Shown: piece by piece, positions 16,587 through 25,299 of the stretch
Numbering within the stretch: position 1 is the stretch's first letter
Layout of the letters: every line of letters begins with the position of its first letter
NCBI RefSeq assembly: GCF_020215645.1
Contig: NZ_CP084058.1
Location: 620,001 to 684,000, forward strand
Reading direction: 5' to 3'
Length of the DNA stretch: 64,000 nt
Source of the DNA: Nonomuraea gerenzanensis
GTDB lineage: Bacteria > Actinomycetota > Actinomycetes > Streptosporangiales > Streptosporangiaceae
The notes under the pieces: model-generated
Told to the model about the DNA's origin: nothing
Database searches by the model: none
The model's input: only the letters and a program-made list of their open reading frames with translations
Program-made: the position numbers and the translations under genes

Positions 16587-18401
16587 ATGAGGAGATGGTT
16601 CGCACGCCTGGCCGCGCTGGGCGTCGCGCTATTAGTGGCCGGTACGGGCACCACGGCCGCCCTTGCCCAAGATCCGGCGGCGGGGAAGAAAGTCTTTCGC
16701 GTCGGCGCGACGCAGGCCATGGACTCGATGAACCCCTTCCTCGCGGTCCGCCTGGTCTCGACGTCGATCCACCGCTGGATGTACGGCTACCTGACGGTGC
16801 CCGACTCCAAGACGCTGCAGCCCAGCCCCGACCTGGCCGAGTCGTGGACCACGTCCGAGGACGGGCTCACGTGGACGTTCAAGATCCGCGCCGCCAAGTG
16901 GTCCGACGGGCAGCCCGTCACGGCCGAGGACGCGGCCTGGACGTTCAACAAGATGATGACCGACGAGGCCGCCAAGACCGCCAACGGCCCCGCGGTGGAG
17001 AACTTCGAGAGCGTCACCGCCAGTGGCCAGGACCTGACGATCAAGCTGAAGGCGCCGCAGGCGTCCATGCTGGAGAACCCGGTCCCGATCATGCCCAAGC
17101 ACGCTTGGGAGTCGGTCACCGACATGGCGAACTACGACGCCGAGAAGTACCCGACCGTCAGCAGCGGTCCGTACATCGCGGTCGAGCACAAGAAGGACCA
17201 GTACGTCAAGCTGCAGGCCAACCCCAACTACTGGCGGGGCAAGCCCAAGATCGACGAGCTGCAGGTCATCTTCTACGACAACCCGCAGGCCGCGATCGCC
17301 GGTCTGAAGAAGGGTGACATCGACCTGCTCGGCCGGATGACCCCGCAGGAGTTCGAGGCCATCCAGAACGACCCGAACATCGAGGCGTGGAACACCCAGG
17401 GCCGCCGCGCGGCGTACCTGCAGATCAACCACGGCGCCACCACCACCGACGACAAGGCTGTCGGCGACGGTCACCCCGCGCTGAAGGACCTCAAGGTGCG
17501 CCAGGCGCTGCACTACGCCATCGACAAGCAGAAGCTCGTCGACGAGGTCCAGAACGGCCTGGCCAAGCCCGCCGACGGCTCCATCGTGCCGCCGATGTAC
17601 AAGGACTTCTTCTGGGAGGCCACCGGCGAGGAGAAGGTCTCCTACGACCCCGCCAAGGCCAACCAGCTCCTCGACGAGGCCGGCTACAAGAAGGGCGCCG
17701 ACGGCGTCCGCACGATGCCCGACGGTGACCGCAAGCTGGAGTTCCGCTTCACGATCCACACGGAAACCCCGATCGAGGACAAGCTCGCCGAGTACCTGAC
17801 CGCCTTCTTCAAGGAGGTCGGCATCACGCTGACCACGGTGAAGCTGGAGTCCAGCAAGTTCACCGAGGAGACCGGCGTCACCGGCAACTTCGACATCGCG
17901 ATCAGCGGCTGGTCGGTCAACCCCGACCCGGAGGAGGTCATGGCCACCCACCTGTGCAGCCGCAGGCCGGCTCCGGGCGGCGAGGGTGGCGGCACCGAGT
18001 CGTTCTTCTGCGACGACACCTTCGAGAAGCTCTACCAGGACCAGCTCAAGGAGCTCGACCGCCCCAAGCGCATCGACCTGCTCAAGCAGATGCAGGAGCG
18101 GCTCTACACCCAGGCCCCGATCATCGCGATCTACTACACCAACGACCTGGAGGGCTACCGCAAGGACAAGGTCACCAGCATCACCCCCATCCCTGAGGAC
18201 AAGGGTCTGCTGTACGGCGGCAGCGGCTACTGGCCGTTCTACACCGTGGACGTCAAGGCCGCGGCGGCGGCGAGCGGCGGCACCGGCGGCGGCTCCAACA
18301 CCGGCCTCATCGCCGGCATCGTGGGCGCCGTGGTGGTCGTCGGAGCGGCGGCCTTCTTCCTGACCAGGCGGCGCAAGAGCACCGCAGACGAGCGCGAATG
18401 A
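16587..18401 (+). CDS. Oligopeptide-type ABC transporter substrate-binding protein with C-terminal membrane anchor
   Basis: A 604-residue SBP_bac_5 protein. A signal peptide (RRWFARLAALGVALLVAG...ALAQ) precedes FRVGATQAMDSMNPFLA, and the family core (LAESWTTSEDGLTWTFKIR, WSDGQPVTAEDAAWTF) is intact. It has no lipobox. Instead the C-terminus has a glycine-serine linker, a membrane helix (GLIAGIVGAVVVVGAAAFFL) and a basic end, TRRRKSTADERE, so the binding protein appears tethered from its C-terminus. First gene of a five-gene importer operon in which each stop overlaps the next start. A -35-like TTGACA lies at 16517-16522. Confidence 0.93.
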   Translation: MRRWFARLAALGVALLVAGTGTTAALAQDPAAGKKVFRVGATQAMDSMNPFLAVRLVSTSIHRWMYGYLTVPDSKTLQPSPDLAESWTTSEDGLTWTFKIRAAKWSDGQPVTAEDAAWTFNKMMTDEAAKTANGPAVENFESVTASGQDLTIKLKAPQASMLENPVPIMPKHAWESVTDMANYDAEKYPTVSSGPYIAVEHKKDQYVKLQANPNYWRGKPKIDELQVIFYDNPQAAIAGLKKGDIDLLGRMTPQEFEAIQNDPNIEAWNTQGRRAAYLQINHGATTTDDKAVGDGHPALKDLKVRQALHYAIDKQKLVDEVQNGLAKPADGSIVPPMYKDFFWEATGEEKVSYDPAKANQLLDEAGYKKGADGVRTMPDGDRKLEFRFTIHTETPIEDKLAEYLTAFFKEVGITLTTVKLESSKFTEETGVTGNFDIAISGWSVNPDPEEVMATHLCSRRPAPGGEGGGTESFFCDDTFEKLYQDQLKELDRPKRIDLLKQMQERLYTQAPIIAIYYTNDLEGYRKDKVTSITPIPEDKGLLYGGSGYWPFYTVDVKAAAAASGGTGGGSNTGLIAGIVGAVVVVGAAAFFLTRRRKSTADERE

Positions 18402-19453
18402 CGACACCGCTCGAAGCAGCAGAGCCCGCCGCCGTCCAGGCGGCGGGCCCTGGTGACGAACGTTCCGCCGGCCGGGGCACGCTGCGCTACGCGCTGTCCA
18501 AGGCCGGTGGGGCGCTGTTCAGCATCGCCATGGTGCTGGTCGGCACGTTCTTCGTGTTCCGGCTGCTGCCCGGCGACCCCGTGCGCAACCTGGCGCAGGG
18601 CCGCAACATGACCCCTGCCCAGCTCGACCTCGAACGCCGGCGGCTCGGCCTCGACAAGCCGCTGCTCGACCAGTTCATCGACTTCGTCGGCGACACGCTC
18701 AGGCTCGACCTAGGCACCTCCTACGAGTACAAGCGGCCCGTCCTCGACCTCATCGGCGAGCGGCTCGGCCCGACCCTGCTGCTCGCGGGCACCGGCCTGG
18801 TGATCGCGGTGAGCCTGGGCATCTGGCAGGGCACGCGGGCCGGCTGGCGGCACGGCACCAGGTTCGACCGCCTGTCCACGGGCGCGTCCCTGCTGCTGTG
18901 GTCGGTGCCGACGTTCTGGCTCGGGTTGTTGCTCATGATGGTGTTCGGCGTCGGCATCGGGCCGATCCCGGGCATCTTCCCGTTCCGGGGCATCGAGAGC
19001 GTGGACGCGCCCGACGGGTTCGCGTACGTGCTGGACGTGGCCTCGCACATGGTGCTGCCGTGCCTGACGCTGGTGGCCGTGGTCTACGCGCAGTACCTGC
19101 TCGTCATGCGCTCGTCGCTGATGGAGGAGGTCAGCCAGGACTACGTCACGGTCGCCCGCGCCAAGGGCCTGCGCGACGACGAGGTACGGCGCCGCCACGC
19201 GGTGCCCAACGCCCTGCTGCCCACGGTGACGCTGGTCTTCATGCGCGTCGGCTTCGTGGTCGGCGGCGCGGTCACCGTCGAGACGATCTACACCTGGCCC
19301 GGCCTCGGGCAGTTGTTCTATGAGGCGATCAGCGTGCCCGACTTCACGCTCATGCAGGGCACCTTCCTGCTGATCACGGTGGCCGTGATCGTCATGAACA
19401 CGCTGGCCGACGTGGTCTACCACCTACTCGACCCGAGGGTGAGGTCGGCGTGA
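18398..19453 (+). CDS. ABC transporter permease (DppB/OppB type)
   Basis: A 351-residue permease with about six membrane helices. The N-terminal region has the OppB signature (LFRLLPGDPVRNLAQGRNM-like segment then LDLERRRLGLDKPLLDQ). The C-terminal EAA loop that contacts the ATPase is YVTVARAKGLRDDEVRRRHA. The cytoplasmic N-terminus is longer than usual and alanine/proline-rich. Its ATG overlaps the stop of the binding-protein gene by four bases. Confidence 0.95.
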   Translation: MTTPLEAAEPAAVQAAGPGDERSAGRGTLRYALSKAGGALFSIAMVLVGTFFVFRLLPGDPVRNLAQGRNMTPAQLDLERRRLGLDKPLLDQFIDFVGDTLRLDLGTSYEYKRPVLDLIGERLGPTLLLAGTGLVIAVSLGIWQGTRAGWRHGTRFDRLSTGASLLLWSVPTFWLGLLLMMVFGVGIGPIPGIFPFRGIESVDAPDGFAYVLDVASHMVLPCLTLVAVVYAQYLLVMRSSLMEEVSQDYVTVARAKGLRDDEVRRRHAVPNALLPTVTLVFMRVGFVVGGAVTVETIYTWPGLGQLFYEAISVPDFTLMQGTFLLITVAVIVMNTLADVVYHLLDPRVRSA

Positions 19454-20331
19454 CCAGTGTCTCCACGGCCCGCAGGCGGCTCGCGCTGAGCCGGTTCTGG
19501 GCCGAGTTCCGCCAGCACCGCGGCGGCATGATCGGCCTGGTCGTGCTCGTCGCCGCGGTGCTGCTCGCGCTGGTGGCGCCGCTGTTCATCAGCGAGGAGG
19601 TGACCAGTGTCGTCAAGGGCGTCGGCGAGAAGTGGGCGGCGCCGAGCCTGAGCGAGCCGTTCGGCACCGACGAGTCCGGGCGCTCGATCCTGCTGATGGT
19701 CTGGTGGGGCTCGCGCACGTCGCTGCTCATCGGCTTCCTCGCGGCGCTGCTCAGCATCGTCATCGGCCTGGTCGTCGGCGTGGCCGCCGGGCACTTCCGC
19801 GGCTGGCTGGGCGCCGCGCTGATGCGGGTCACCGACTGGTTCCTGGTGCTGCCCTCGCTGGTCACGGCCCTGGTGCTGGCGGCGGTCCTGGGCGGGAGCA
19901 CGTTCACGATCATCATGGCCATCGGCATCACCACCTGGCCGTCCACCGCCCGCCTGATCAGGGCGCAGACGCTCGCCGTCGAGGCCAGGCCGTACATCGA
20001 GCGCTCCAAGGCGCTCGGCGCCGGGCACTGGCACATCACCACCCGGCACGTGCTGCCGAACGTGGCGCCGCTGCTGCTCGCCAGCACCACGCTGGAGGTC
20101 GCCAGCGCGATCGTCACCGAGTCCACGCTGGCCTTCCTCGGCGCCAGCTCCAACAAGACCTCGTGGGGCACCATGCTGCGCGCCTCCTACGACTTCGGCG
20201 CCGCCAACGAGGGCGCCTGGTGGTACATCCTCATCCCCGGCCTGGCCATCCTCGTCGTCGTGATGGCGTTCACCCTCGTCGGGCGGGCGCTGGAGGCCGT
20301 GCTCAACCCCCGGCTGAGGAGGGCCGCGTGA
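19450..20331 (+). CDS. ABC transporter permease (DppC/OppC type)
   Basis: A 293-residue permease with six predicted membrane helices. FGTDESGRSILLMVWWGSRTSL is the typical OppC entry motif, and the EAA loop reads YIERSKALGAGHWHITTRHVLPN. GTG start overlaps the upstream stop by four bases and its stop overlaps the next GTG, so all five genes are translationally coupled. Confidence 0.95.
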   Translation: MTSVSTARRRLALSRFWAEFRQHRGGMIGLVVLVAAVLLALVAPLFISEEVTSVVKGVGEKWAAPSLSEPFGTDESGRSILLMVWWGSRTSLLIGFLAALLSIVIGLVVGVAAGHFRGWLGAALMRVTDWFLVLPSLVTALVLAAVLGGSTFTIIMAIGITTWPSTARLIRAQTLAVEARPYIERSKALGAGHWHITTRHVLPNVAPLLLASTTLEVASAIVTESTLAFLGASSNKTSWGTMLRASYDFGAANEGAWWYILIPGLAILVVVMAFTLVGRALEAVLNPRLRRAA

Positions 20332-21434
20332 GTCTGCTCGAACTCGACGACGTGTCGGTGACCTACCGCATCGCCTCGGGCGAGGTGCCCGCCGTACGCG
20401 GGGTGTCGCTGAGCCTCGACTCCGGAGCGGCCCTCGGCGTCGCCGGCGAGTCCGGCTCCGGCAAGTCGACGCTGGCCATGGCGCTGCTCCGGCTCCTGCC
20501 CCGCGACGCGCACGTCACCGGCCGGATCCTGCTCGACGGCGACGACGTGCTGGCCATGAAGTGGGGCCGGCTGCGCGCCGTCCGCTGGGCCGAGGCGTCG
20601 ATGGTGTTCCAGGGCGCCCAGCACGGCCTCAACCCCGTGCGCCGGATCGGCGACCAGATCGCCGAGCCGCTGCTCGTGCACGACCTGGCCAAGCCCGATG
20701 CCGCCCGCAAGCGAGTGGCCGAGCTGCTCGAACAGGTCGGGCTGCCCGGCTGGCGGGCTCGTAGCTATCCGCACGAATTGTCCGGTGGGCAGCGGCAGCG
20801 GGTGATGATCGCGATGGCGCTGGCCTGCTCGCCCCGGCTGATCATCGCCGACGAGCCGACCACTGCGCTGGACGTGATGGTGCAGGCTCAGGTGCTGACC
20901 CTGATCAAGGAGCTGGTCGCCGAGCAGGGCATCTCGCTGATCATGATTTCGCACGATCTGTCCGTGCTGGCCGATGTGTGTGATCAGCTCGCGGTGATGT
21001 ACGCGGGGCGCGTGGTGGAGCATGGGCCGTCCGGTGAGGTGTTCCACGAGGCTCGGCATCCCTACAGCCGGGCGTTGGCCGCTGCGTTCCCGACCGTGGG
21101 GGATCCGGTCTCGCGGATGGCGCCCAAGGGGTTGGGGGGTGATCCGCCTGATCCCATGCAGTTGCCGGGAGGGTGTTCGTTCCATCCTCGTTGTCCGGTG
21201 GCGTTGGAGGAGTGCTCGACGGTGGATGTTGAGCTGTGGCCGGCGGGGGTGGGGCGGACGGCGGCCTGCGTGCACGTCAAGTCGAACGGGACCTTCGGCG
21301 CTGCTGGGACTGAGAGCGGCTCTGCAGGGGTTGAGAGCGGCGCTTCAGGGGTTGAGAGCGGCGCTTCGGGGGCTGGGATCGGCGCTTCAGGGGCTGAGAT
21401 CGGCTCTGCAGGGGCTGAGGAGGAGAGCGCGTGA
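20328..21434 (+). CDS. ABC transporter ATP-binding protein (DppD/OppD type)
   Basis: GTG at 20328, overlapping the previous stop (GTGA), gives 368 residues. Walker A is GESGSGKST, the signature is [15 protein letters not shown], Walker B is [12 protein letters not shown], and the H-loop is [12 protein letters not shown]. The oligopeptide-specific C-terminal domain has the cysteines of [15 protein letters not shown]. The last 45 residues are a tandem repeat (VESGASG-like heptapeptides) encoded by a 21-base minisatellite, absent from normal OppD. Confidence 0.95.
   Translation: MSLLELDDVSVTYRIASGEVPAVRGVSLSLDSGAALGVAGESGSGKSTLAMALLRLLPRDAHVTGRILLDGDDVLAMKWGRLRAVRWAEASMVFQGAQHGLNPVRRIGDQIAEPLLVHDLAKPDAARKRVAELLEQVGLPGWRARSYPHELSGGQRQRVMIAMALACSPRLIIADEPTTALDVMVQAQVLTLIKELVAEQGISLIMISHDLSVLADVCDQLAVMYAGRVVEHGPSGEVFHEARHPYSRALAAAFPTVGDPVSRMAPKGLGGDPPDPMQLPGGCSFHPRCPVALEECSTVDVELWPAGVGRTAACVHVKSNGTFGAAGTESGSAGVESGASGVESGASGAGIGASGAEIGSAGAEEESA
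21290..21425. repeat. 21-bp tandem repeat at the 3' end of the OppD-like gene
   Basis: About six units close to GTTGAGAGCGGCGCTTCAGG plus one G repeat in frame, giving [35 protein letters not shown]. Units differ at several sites, so the array is not a recent assembly artefact. Confidence 0.85.
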
Positions 21435-22438
21435 CCGAGACGCAGACCACCGCCGAGGCGGTCACCACCACCCGGCCGGCCCTGCTGGAGGCCCGCGACC
21501 TGCACGTCGAGTTCTCCTCCCGGGGCCGCCGCGCCCGTGCCGTGGACGGCGTGAACCTGGCCGTCGGCGAGGGCGAGATCGTCGCCCTGGTCGGCGAGTC
21601 CGGCTGCGGCAAGACCACGCTCGCCCGCACCCTGCTCGGCCTCGAACGCCCCACCTCCGGCGAGGTCCGCTACGACGGCGACCCGCTGGGCTACACCTCC
21701 AAGGCGCTCAAGGCGTACCGCCGTCAGGTGCAGCTCGTCCTCCAGGACCCGACCGGCTCGCTCAACCCCAGGCACACCGTGTACGAGGCCGTCGCGGAAG
21801 GCCCGCGCATCCACGGCCTGCGGGACGAGCAGGACATCGTGGCCACCGCCCTGTCGCACGCGGGTCTGCGTCCGCCCGAGCGGTTCTTCCTGCGTTACCC
21901 GCACGAGCTGTCGGGTGGGCAGCGGCAGCGCGTGGTCATCGCCGGCGCCCTCGCGCTGAACCCGAAGGTGCTGATCGCCGACGAGCCGGTGGCCTCGCTG
22001 GACGCCTCCGTACGCGGCGAGATCCTGGCCCTGCTGCTGCGCCTGCGCGCCGAGCTGGGCCTGTCGGCGCTCGTCGTCACCCACGACCTGGGCCTGGCCT
22101 GGAACATCGCCGACCGGGTGGCCGTGATGTACCTGGGCAGGATCGTCGAGTCGGGGCCCGTGGAGCAGGTGCTGACGGCGCCGCGGCATCCGTACACGCA
22201 GGCTCTGATGTCCGTGCTCCCCGAGTCACCCGAACGGGTGGTCCTCACCGGCGAGCCGCCGGACCCGACCCGCATCCCGGGCGGCTGCCGTTTCCACGCC
22301 CGCTGCCAGGTCCTCGCCGCCGGCAAGGCCGCCGAGGCGGGGGTGGACGGGCGGTGCCGTACGGAGCTGCTGGACATCCTGCCTGCTACGGCCGAGGCGC
22401 AGGCGGCCTGCTACTACGCGGATGCGGTCGGCCAGTGA
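21431..22438 (+). CDS. ABC transporter ATP-binding protein (DppF/OppF type)
   Basis: A 335-residue ATPase and the last gene of the importer operon. Walker A GESGCGKTT, signature [15 protein letters not shown], Walker B LIADEPVASLD and H-loop VVTHDLGLAWNI are intact. The C-terminal oligopeptide domain has GGCRFHARCQVLAAG. It pairs with the OppD-like ATPase to form the heterodimeric motor. GTG start overlaps the previous stop by four bases. Confidence 0.95.
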   Translation: MTETQTTAEAVTTTRPALLEARDLHVEFSSRGRRARAVDGVNLAVGEGEIVALVGESGCGKTTLARTLLGLERPTSGEVRYDGDPLGYTSKALKAYRRQVQLVLQDPTGSLNPRHTVYEAVAEGPRIHGLRDEQDIVATALSHAGLRPPERFFLRYPHELSGGQRQRVVIAGALALNPKVLIADEPVASLDASVRGEILALLLRLRAELGLSALVVTHDLGLAWNIADRVAVMYLGRIVESGPVEQVLTAPRHPYTQALMSVLPESPERVVLTGEPPDPTRIPGGCRFHARCQVLAAGKAAEAGVDGRCRTELLDILPATAEAQAACYYADAVGQ

Positions 22439-22439
22439 T

Positions 22440-22740
22440 TCGGTGATCGGCGGCGGACGAACCCCTTCCGCCGCCGATCTGCGCCAGCTGTCGGGACCTC
22501 GGCCAGAAGCGCCACCACTGCCGTTCTCGGGCGCCAGCGGCCACCACCGCCCCTCCCTGGGAAGCAGTCACCACCGCCTGGCGCTGCGGAGTAGCCGCGA
22601 CCTCTCGGCCCTGGACGGGAGCGGTCACCACTGCCCATCCCTGGAGAGCGGTCACTCCAGGGAGCGGCCACTCCCGCTCAGCCCAGGGAGCGGCCACTCC
22701 CGCTCAGCCCAGGGAGCGGCCACTCCCACCGTGCACTGGG
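22440..22740. repeat. Repeat-rich spacer with three 26-bp units
   Basis: The 320-base gap between the importer operon and the convergent response regulator has no supported gene. Its right half has a 26-base unit (GGGAGCGGCCACTCCCGCTC then AGCCCA) three times from 22660 to about 22735, preceded by looser relatives (GAGCGGTCACCACTGCCC-like) back to about 22520. Each unit contains a small palindrome GGGAG..CTCCC, so the transcript could fold into stacked hairpins and end both converging transcripts. Confidence 0.75.
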
Positions 22741-22758
22741 CGGAAGCGGTCATCACCG

Positions 22759-23406
22759 TCAGCCGAGGTCGGCGTCGTGCACCAGGATGGCGGCCTGGAC
22801 CCGGTTGGCCAGGCCCAGCTTGGCCAGCACCCGGCTGACGTGCGCCTTCACCGTGGCCTCCGTCAGGCGTAGCTCGCGGCCGATCTCGGCGTTGGACAGC
22901 CCGCGAGCCAGCGCCCTGACCACATCCCCCTCCCGGCCGGTGAGCCCGTCCAACTGCCTCCGGGCGGCCTCGGCCCGCGACGGTGCGCGGTCGGCGTACC
23001 GCGCGATCACCCGCTTGGTGACGGACGGGGAGAGCATCGCCTGACCGTCGGCCACCGTCCGCACGGCAGCCGCCAGCTCCCTCGGCGGGGTGTCCTTGAG
23101 CAGAAACCCCACGGCCCCCAGCCGCAGCGCCTCGTGCACGTACTCGTCCACGTCGAACGTGGTCAGCATGACCAGCTTGGGCGCCCGCGGATCCCCGAGA
23201 ATGCGCGCGGCGGCACTCAGACCGTCCATCCCGGGCATCCGCACATCCATCAGCACCACTTCCGGCCGCAGCCGCCCCACGGCCGCGACCGCCTCGGCAC
23301 CGTCCCGCGCCTCACCGATCACCGAGATGTCGCCCGCCGCCTCCAGAATCATCCGCAGCCCGGACCGTACGAGCGCCTCGTCGTCCACCACGAGCACCCT
23401 GATCAC
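22759..23406 (-). CDS. LuxR/NarL-family response regulator
   Basis: A 215-residue regulator. The receiver domain has DDEALVRSGL (acidic pocket), the phosphoacceptor in PEVVLMDVRMPGMDG, and conserved Thr and Lys in MLTTFDVDEY and FLLKDTPPREL. The C-terminal LuxR HTH reads LTGREGDVVRALARGLSNAEI then GRELRLTEATVKAHVSRVL. It is downstream of, and partner to, the histidine kinase at 23633, separated by a 226-base repeat-filled gap where most such pairs nearly touch. Confidence 0.94.
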   Translation of the reverse strand: MIRVLVVDDEALVRSGLRMILEAAGDISVIGEARDGAEAVAAVGRLRPEVVLMDVRMPGMDGLSAAARILGDPRAPKLVMLTTFDVDEYVHEALRLGAVGFLLKDTPPRELAAAVRTVADGQAMLSPSVTKRVIARYADRAPSRAEAARRQLDGLTGREGDVVRALARGLSNAEIGRELRLTEATVKAHVSRVLAKLGLANRVQAAILVHDADLG

Positions 23407-23632
23407 GCGGAGACCTCGCCACCTGCGACGGCACCCGTGGAAGTGAGCGCGCTCATGCCGTGATCGCTCGCGTTGGCACTACTCGCGCGGGGCCCATCCC
23501 GCCGTGATCCCCTGTGGCAGTGCCACTCGCTCGACGACCGCCCCACGCCATGATCGCTTGCTGCGCTACTACCTGCACGGAGCCCGTCTCTGCCGCGATC
23601 ACCTGCGGTGGTGCCGCTCGCGTGAGGCTCGC
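23407..23632. repeat. Degenerate ~45-60 bp repeats between kinase and regulator genes
   Basis: The gap contains about four diverged units of the type GCCGTGATCNCNNGYGNTGG followed by a CACTACTCGC-like stretch and a GCCC segment. No ORF or promoter is convincing here. The array separates a kinase and its regulator that are normally adjacent. Confidence 0.6.
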
Positions 23633-25189
23633 TCATGCCGGGATCCTGGCGCTGACGAGGAAGCCGCCGCTCTCCTCGGCGGTGGTGCGCAGCGTGCCGC
23701 CCAGCAACTCCACGCGCTCCCGCAGGCCCACCAGCCCCCAGCCCGCGCCCGGCAACTCCTCGCGCGGCGCGTGCGGCGCCTGGTTACGCACCTCCACCTG
23801 CAGCTCCCCGTCCCCGAACCGCAACAGCACGTCGGTGCGCGCGTCGCCGGCGTGCTTGTGCACGTTGGTGAGCGCCTCCTGGATCACCCGGTACGCGGTC
23901 CGCTCCACCGTCTCCTCCACCGGCCGGGGCTCGCCCACGTCGTGCCGGGTCACCGCGATGCCGAGGGCGCGGGACTGGTCGAGCAGCCGGTCGAGGTCGC
24001 CGAGCGTCGGCTGCGGCCGGTAGTCGGCATCGAAGTCCGCAGGCCGGTGACCCGTGCCGAGCTCTCCGGGCCGGGGCCGGTAGCCCGCGCCGTGCTCTCC
24101 GGGCCGGTGGCCCGTGCCGAGATCTCCGGACCGGTAGCGCATGCTGAGGGTGCCGGGCCGGTGACCCGTTCGGAGGCCCTTCGATCGGTGTCCCGCTGGG
24201 CGGTCTCCAACTCCATGGTCCGTGCCGAGGACGCCTGGTCGGTGGTCCGCGTTGGCGTCGATGCGCTGGTGTCTCGCGTCGGGGTCGCCAGGCTGGCGGT
24301 CCGCGTCGGCGGCGGGTTGGTCGCTCGCGTCGAGGTCGAGGGTCAGGCGATCCGCGTCAGTGGCGTCGTGCCGGTGGCTCGCGTCAGGGGCGCCCGGCCG
24401 GCGGTCTGCATGGGCGGCGGCGGGCTGGTGGGGCGCGTCGGGGCCGAGGAGCCGGTGGTCGGTGTCAGGTGGCTCGGGGCGGGGGGCGCGTAGGACGCCG
24501 AGCACGTCGCGCAGGTTGGCCAGGGCTTCTCGGCCGATTCCGCCGATCATGGCGGCCGTCCTGGCCGTCTCCTCGTCGGACGTCCGCACCTCCAGCGCCC
24601 CCGCGTGCAGCACCATCAGCGAGACCCGGTGCGCCACGATGTCGTGCATCTCCCTGGCGATCCTGGCGCGCTCCTGCGCCCTGGCCTGCTCGGCCCGCAT
24701 GACCTGCTCGCGTTCGAGCCGCTGCGCGCGTTCCTTGGCGGCCTCCAGGACCTCGCTCCTGGCGCGCGTCCACAACCCCACGGCGAGAGGCAGGCCGATC
24801 ATGCCGAGTGCCATGAACAGCGCGTTGCCCAGGCTGGCGGTCAGCACCTCCTGCAGCCCGTCGCGCGCCTCGCCGACCAGCGCCGAGATGCCGCAGACGA
24901 CCAGGCAGGCGGCGAGGTAGGCGGCGATGCCACGGGTCCTGTCGAGCGTGCGGCCCGCGAAGTAGGAGGCGACCAGCAGCGGTGGCCACACCACCAGCCA
25001 GGCGTAGGTGACGGCGCCCACGGCGGCCAGCGGCAGCCAGGAGCGCTTGGCGTGCCAGGCGGCGGTGCCCGCTGCCACGGCGATCGCGATCTGCACGGCG
25101 AACGGGAGGCCTGACGGCACCCCCGCCTGACCGCTCATCACGAACAGGGACGCCGCGAAGACGCCCGCGCCGAGCAGGATGAACCGCAT
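23633..25189 (-). CDS. Sensor histidine kinase (HisKA_3 type) with a repetitive insert
   Basis: ATG at 25189 gives 518 residues. Four to five membrane helices are followed by a coiled region (AAKERAQRLEREQVMRAEQA) and the HisKA_3 box ARIAREMHDIVAHRVSLMV (phospho-His near residue 185). About residues 237-392 are a repeat-rich, hydrophilic segment (GTGHRPGEL, GAGYRPRPGELG, DADRQPGDPDARHQ). After this the normal family sequence resumes (PTLGDLDRLLDQSRALGIAV) with HATPase_c (VIQEALTNVHKHAG, GWGLVGLRERVELLGG). The insert is encoded by 24-30 base tandem repeats between dimerisation and ATPase domains. Partner of the downstream LuxR regulator. Confidence 0.9.
   Translation of the reverse strand: MRFILLGAGVFAASLFVMSGQAGVPSGLPFAVQIAIAVAAGTAAWHAKRSWLPLAAVGAVTYAWLVVWPPLLVASYFAGRTLDRTRGIAAYLAACLVVCGISALVGEARDGLQEVLTASLGNALFMALGMIGLPLAVGLWTRARSEVLEAAKERAQRLEREQVMRAEQARAQERARIAREMHDIVAHRVSLMVLHAGALEVRTSDEETARTAAMIGGIGREALANLRDVLGVLRAPRPEPPDTDHRLLGPDAPHQPAAAHADRRPGAPDASHRHDATDADRLTLDLDASDQPAADADRQPGDPDARHQRIDANADHRPGVLGTDHGVGDRPAGHRSKGLRTGHRPGTLSMRYRSGDLGTGHRPGEHGAGYRPRPGELGTGHRPADFDADYRPQPTLGDLDRLLDQSRALGIAVTRHDVGEPRPVEETVERTAYRVIQEALTNVHKHAGDARTDVLLRFGDGELQVEVRNQAPHAPREELPGAGWGLVGLRERVELLGGTLRTTAEESGGFLVSARIPA
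24020..24480. repeat. 24-30 bp in-frame tandem repeats within the histidine kinase gene
   Basis: At the left side 27-base units (CTCCGGGCCGGTGGCCCGTG-type) run four to five times. Further right are looser units around GTCNGCGTCGNNGNGCTGG. All indels appear to be multiples of three because the kinase frame is preserved across the whole block. Confidence 0.75.
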
Positions 25190-25299
25190 GGTCACAGCGT
25201 AGGGGGTGGGTGGGGAGGGGGTGTTACGACGAAAGTAGGGGGTGCTGGTCGACGATCGGTGAGGACGCTTCGGCCCGGCCTTGCGGCAGCGTGGTCGGC

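Noticed and set aside
16632..18407. A 591-residue frame antisense to the binding protein gene.
   Set aside because: Valine/leucine/arginine shadow frame without domains; the sense gene starts a coupled operon.
22660..22735. Short direct repeats that could be a CRISPR array.
   Set aside because: Units are contiguous without unique spacers and no cas gene is present; they are a minisatellite.
23407..23632. Small genes between the two-component genes.
   Set aside because: Frames here are parts of a degenerate repeat with no start site or conserved residues.
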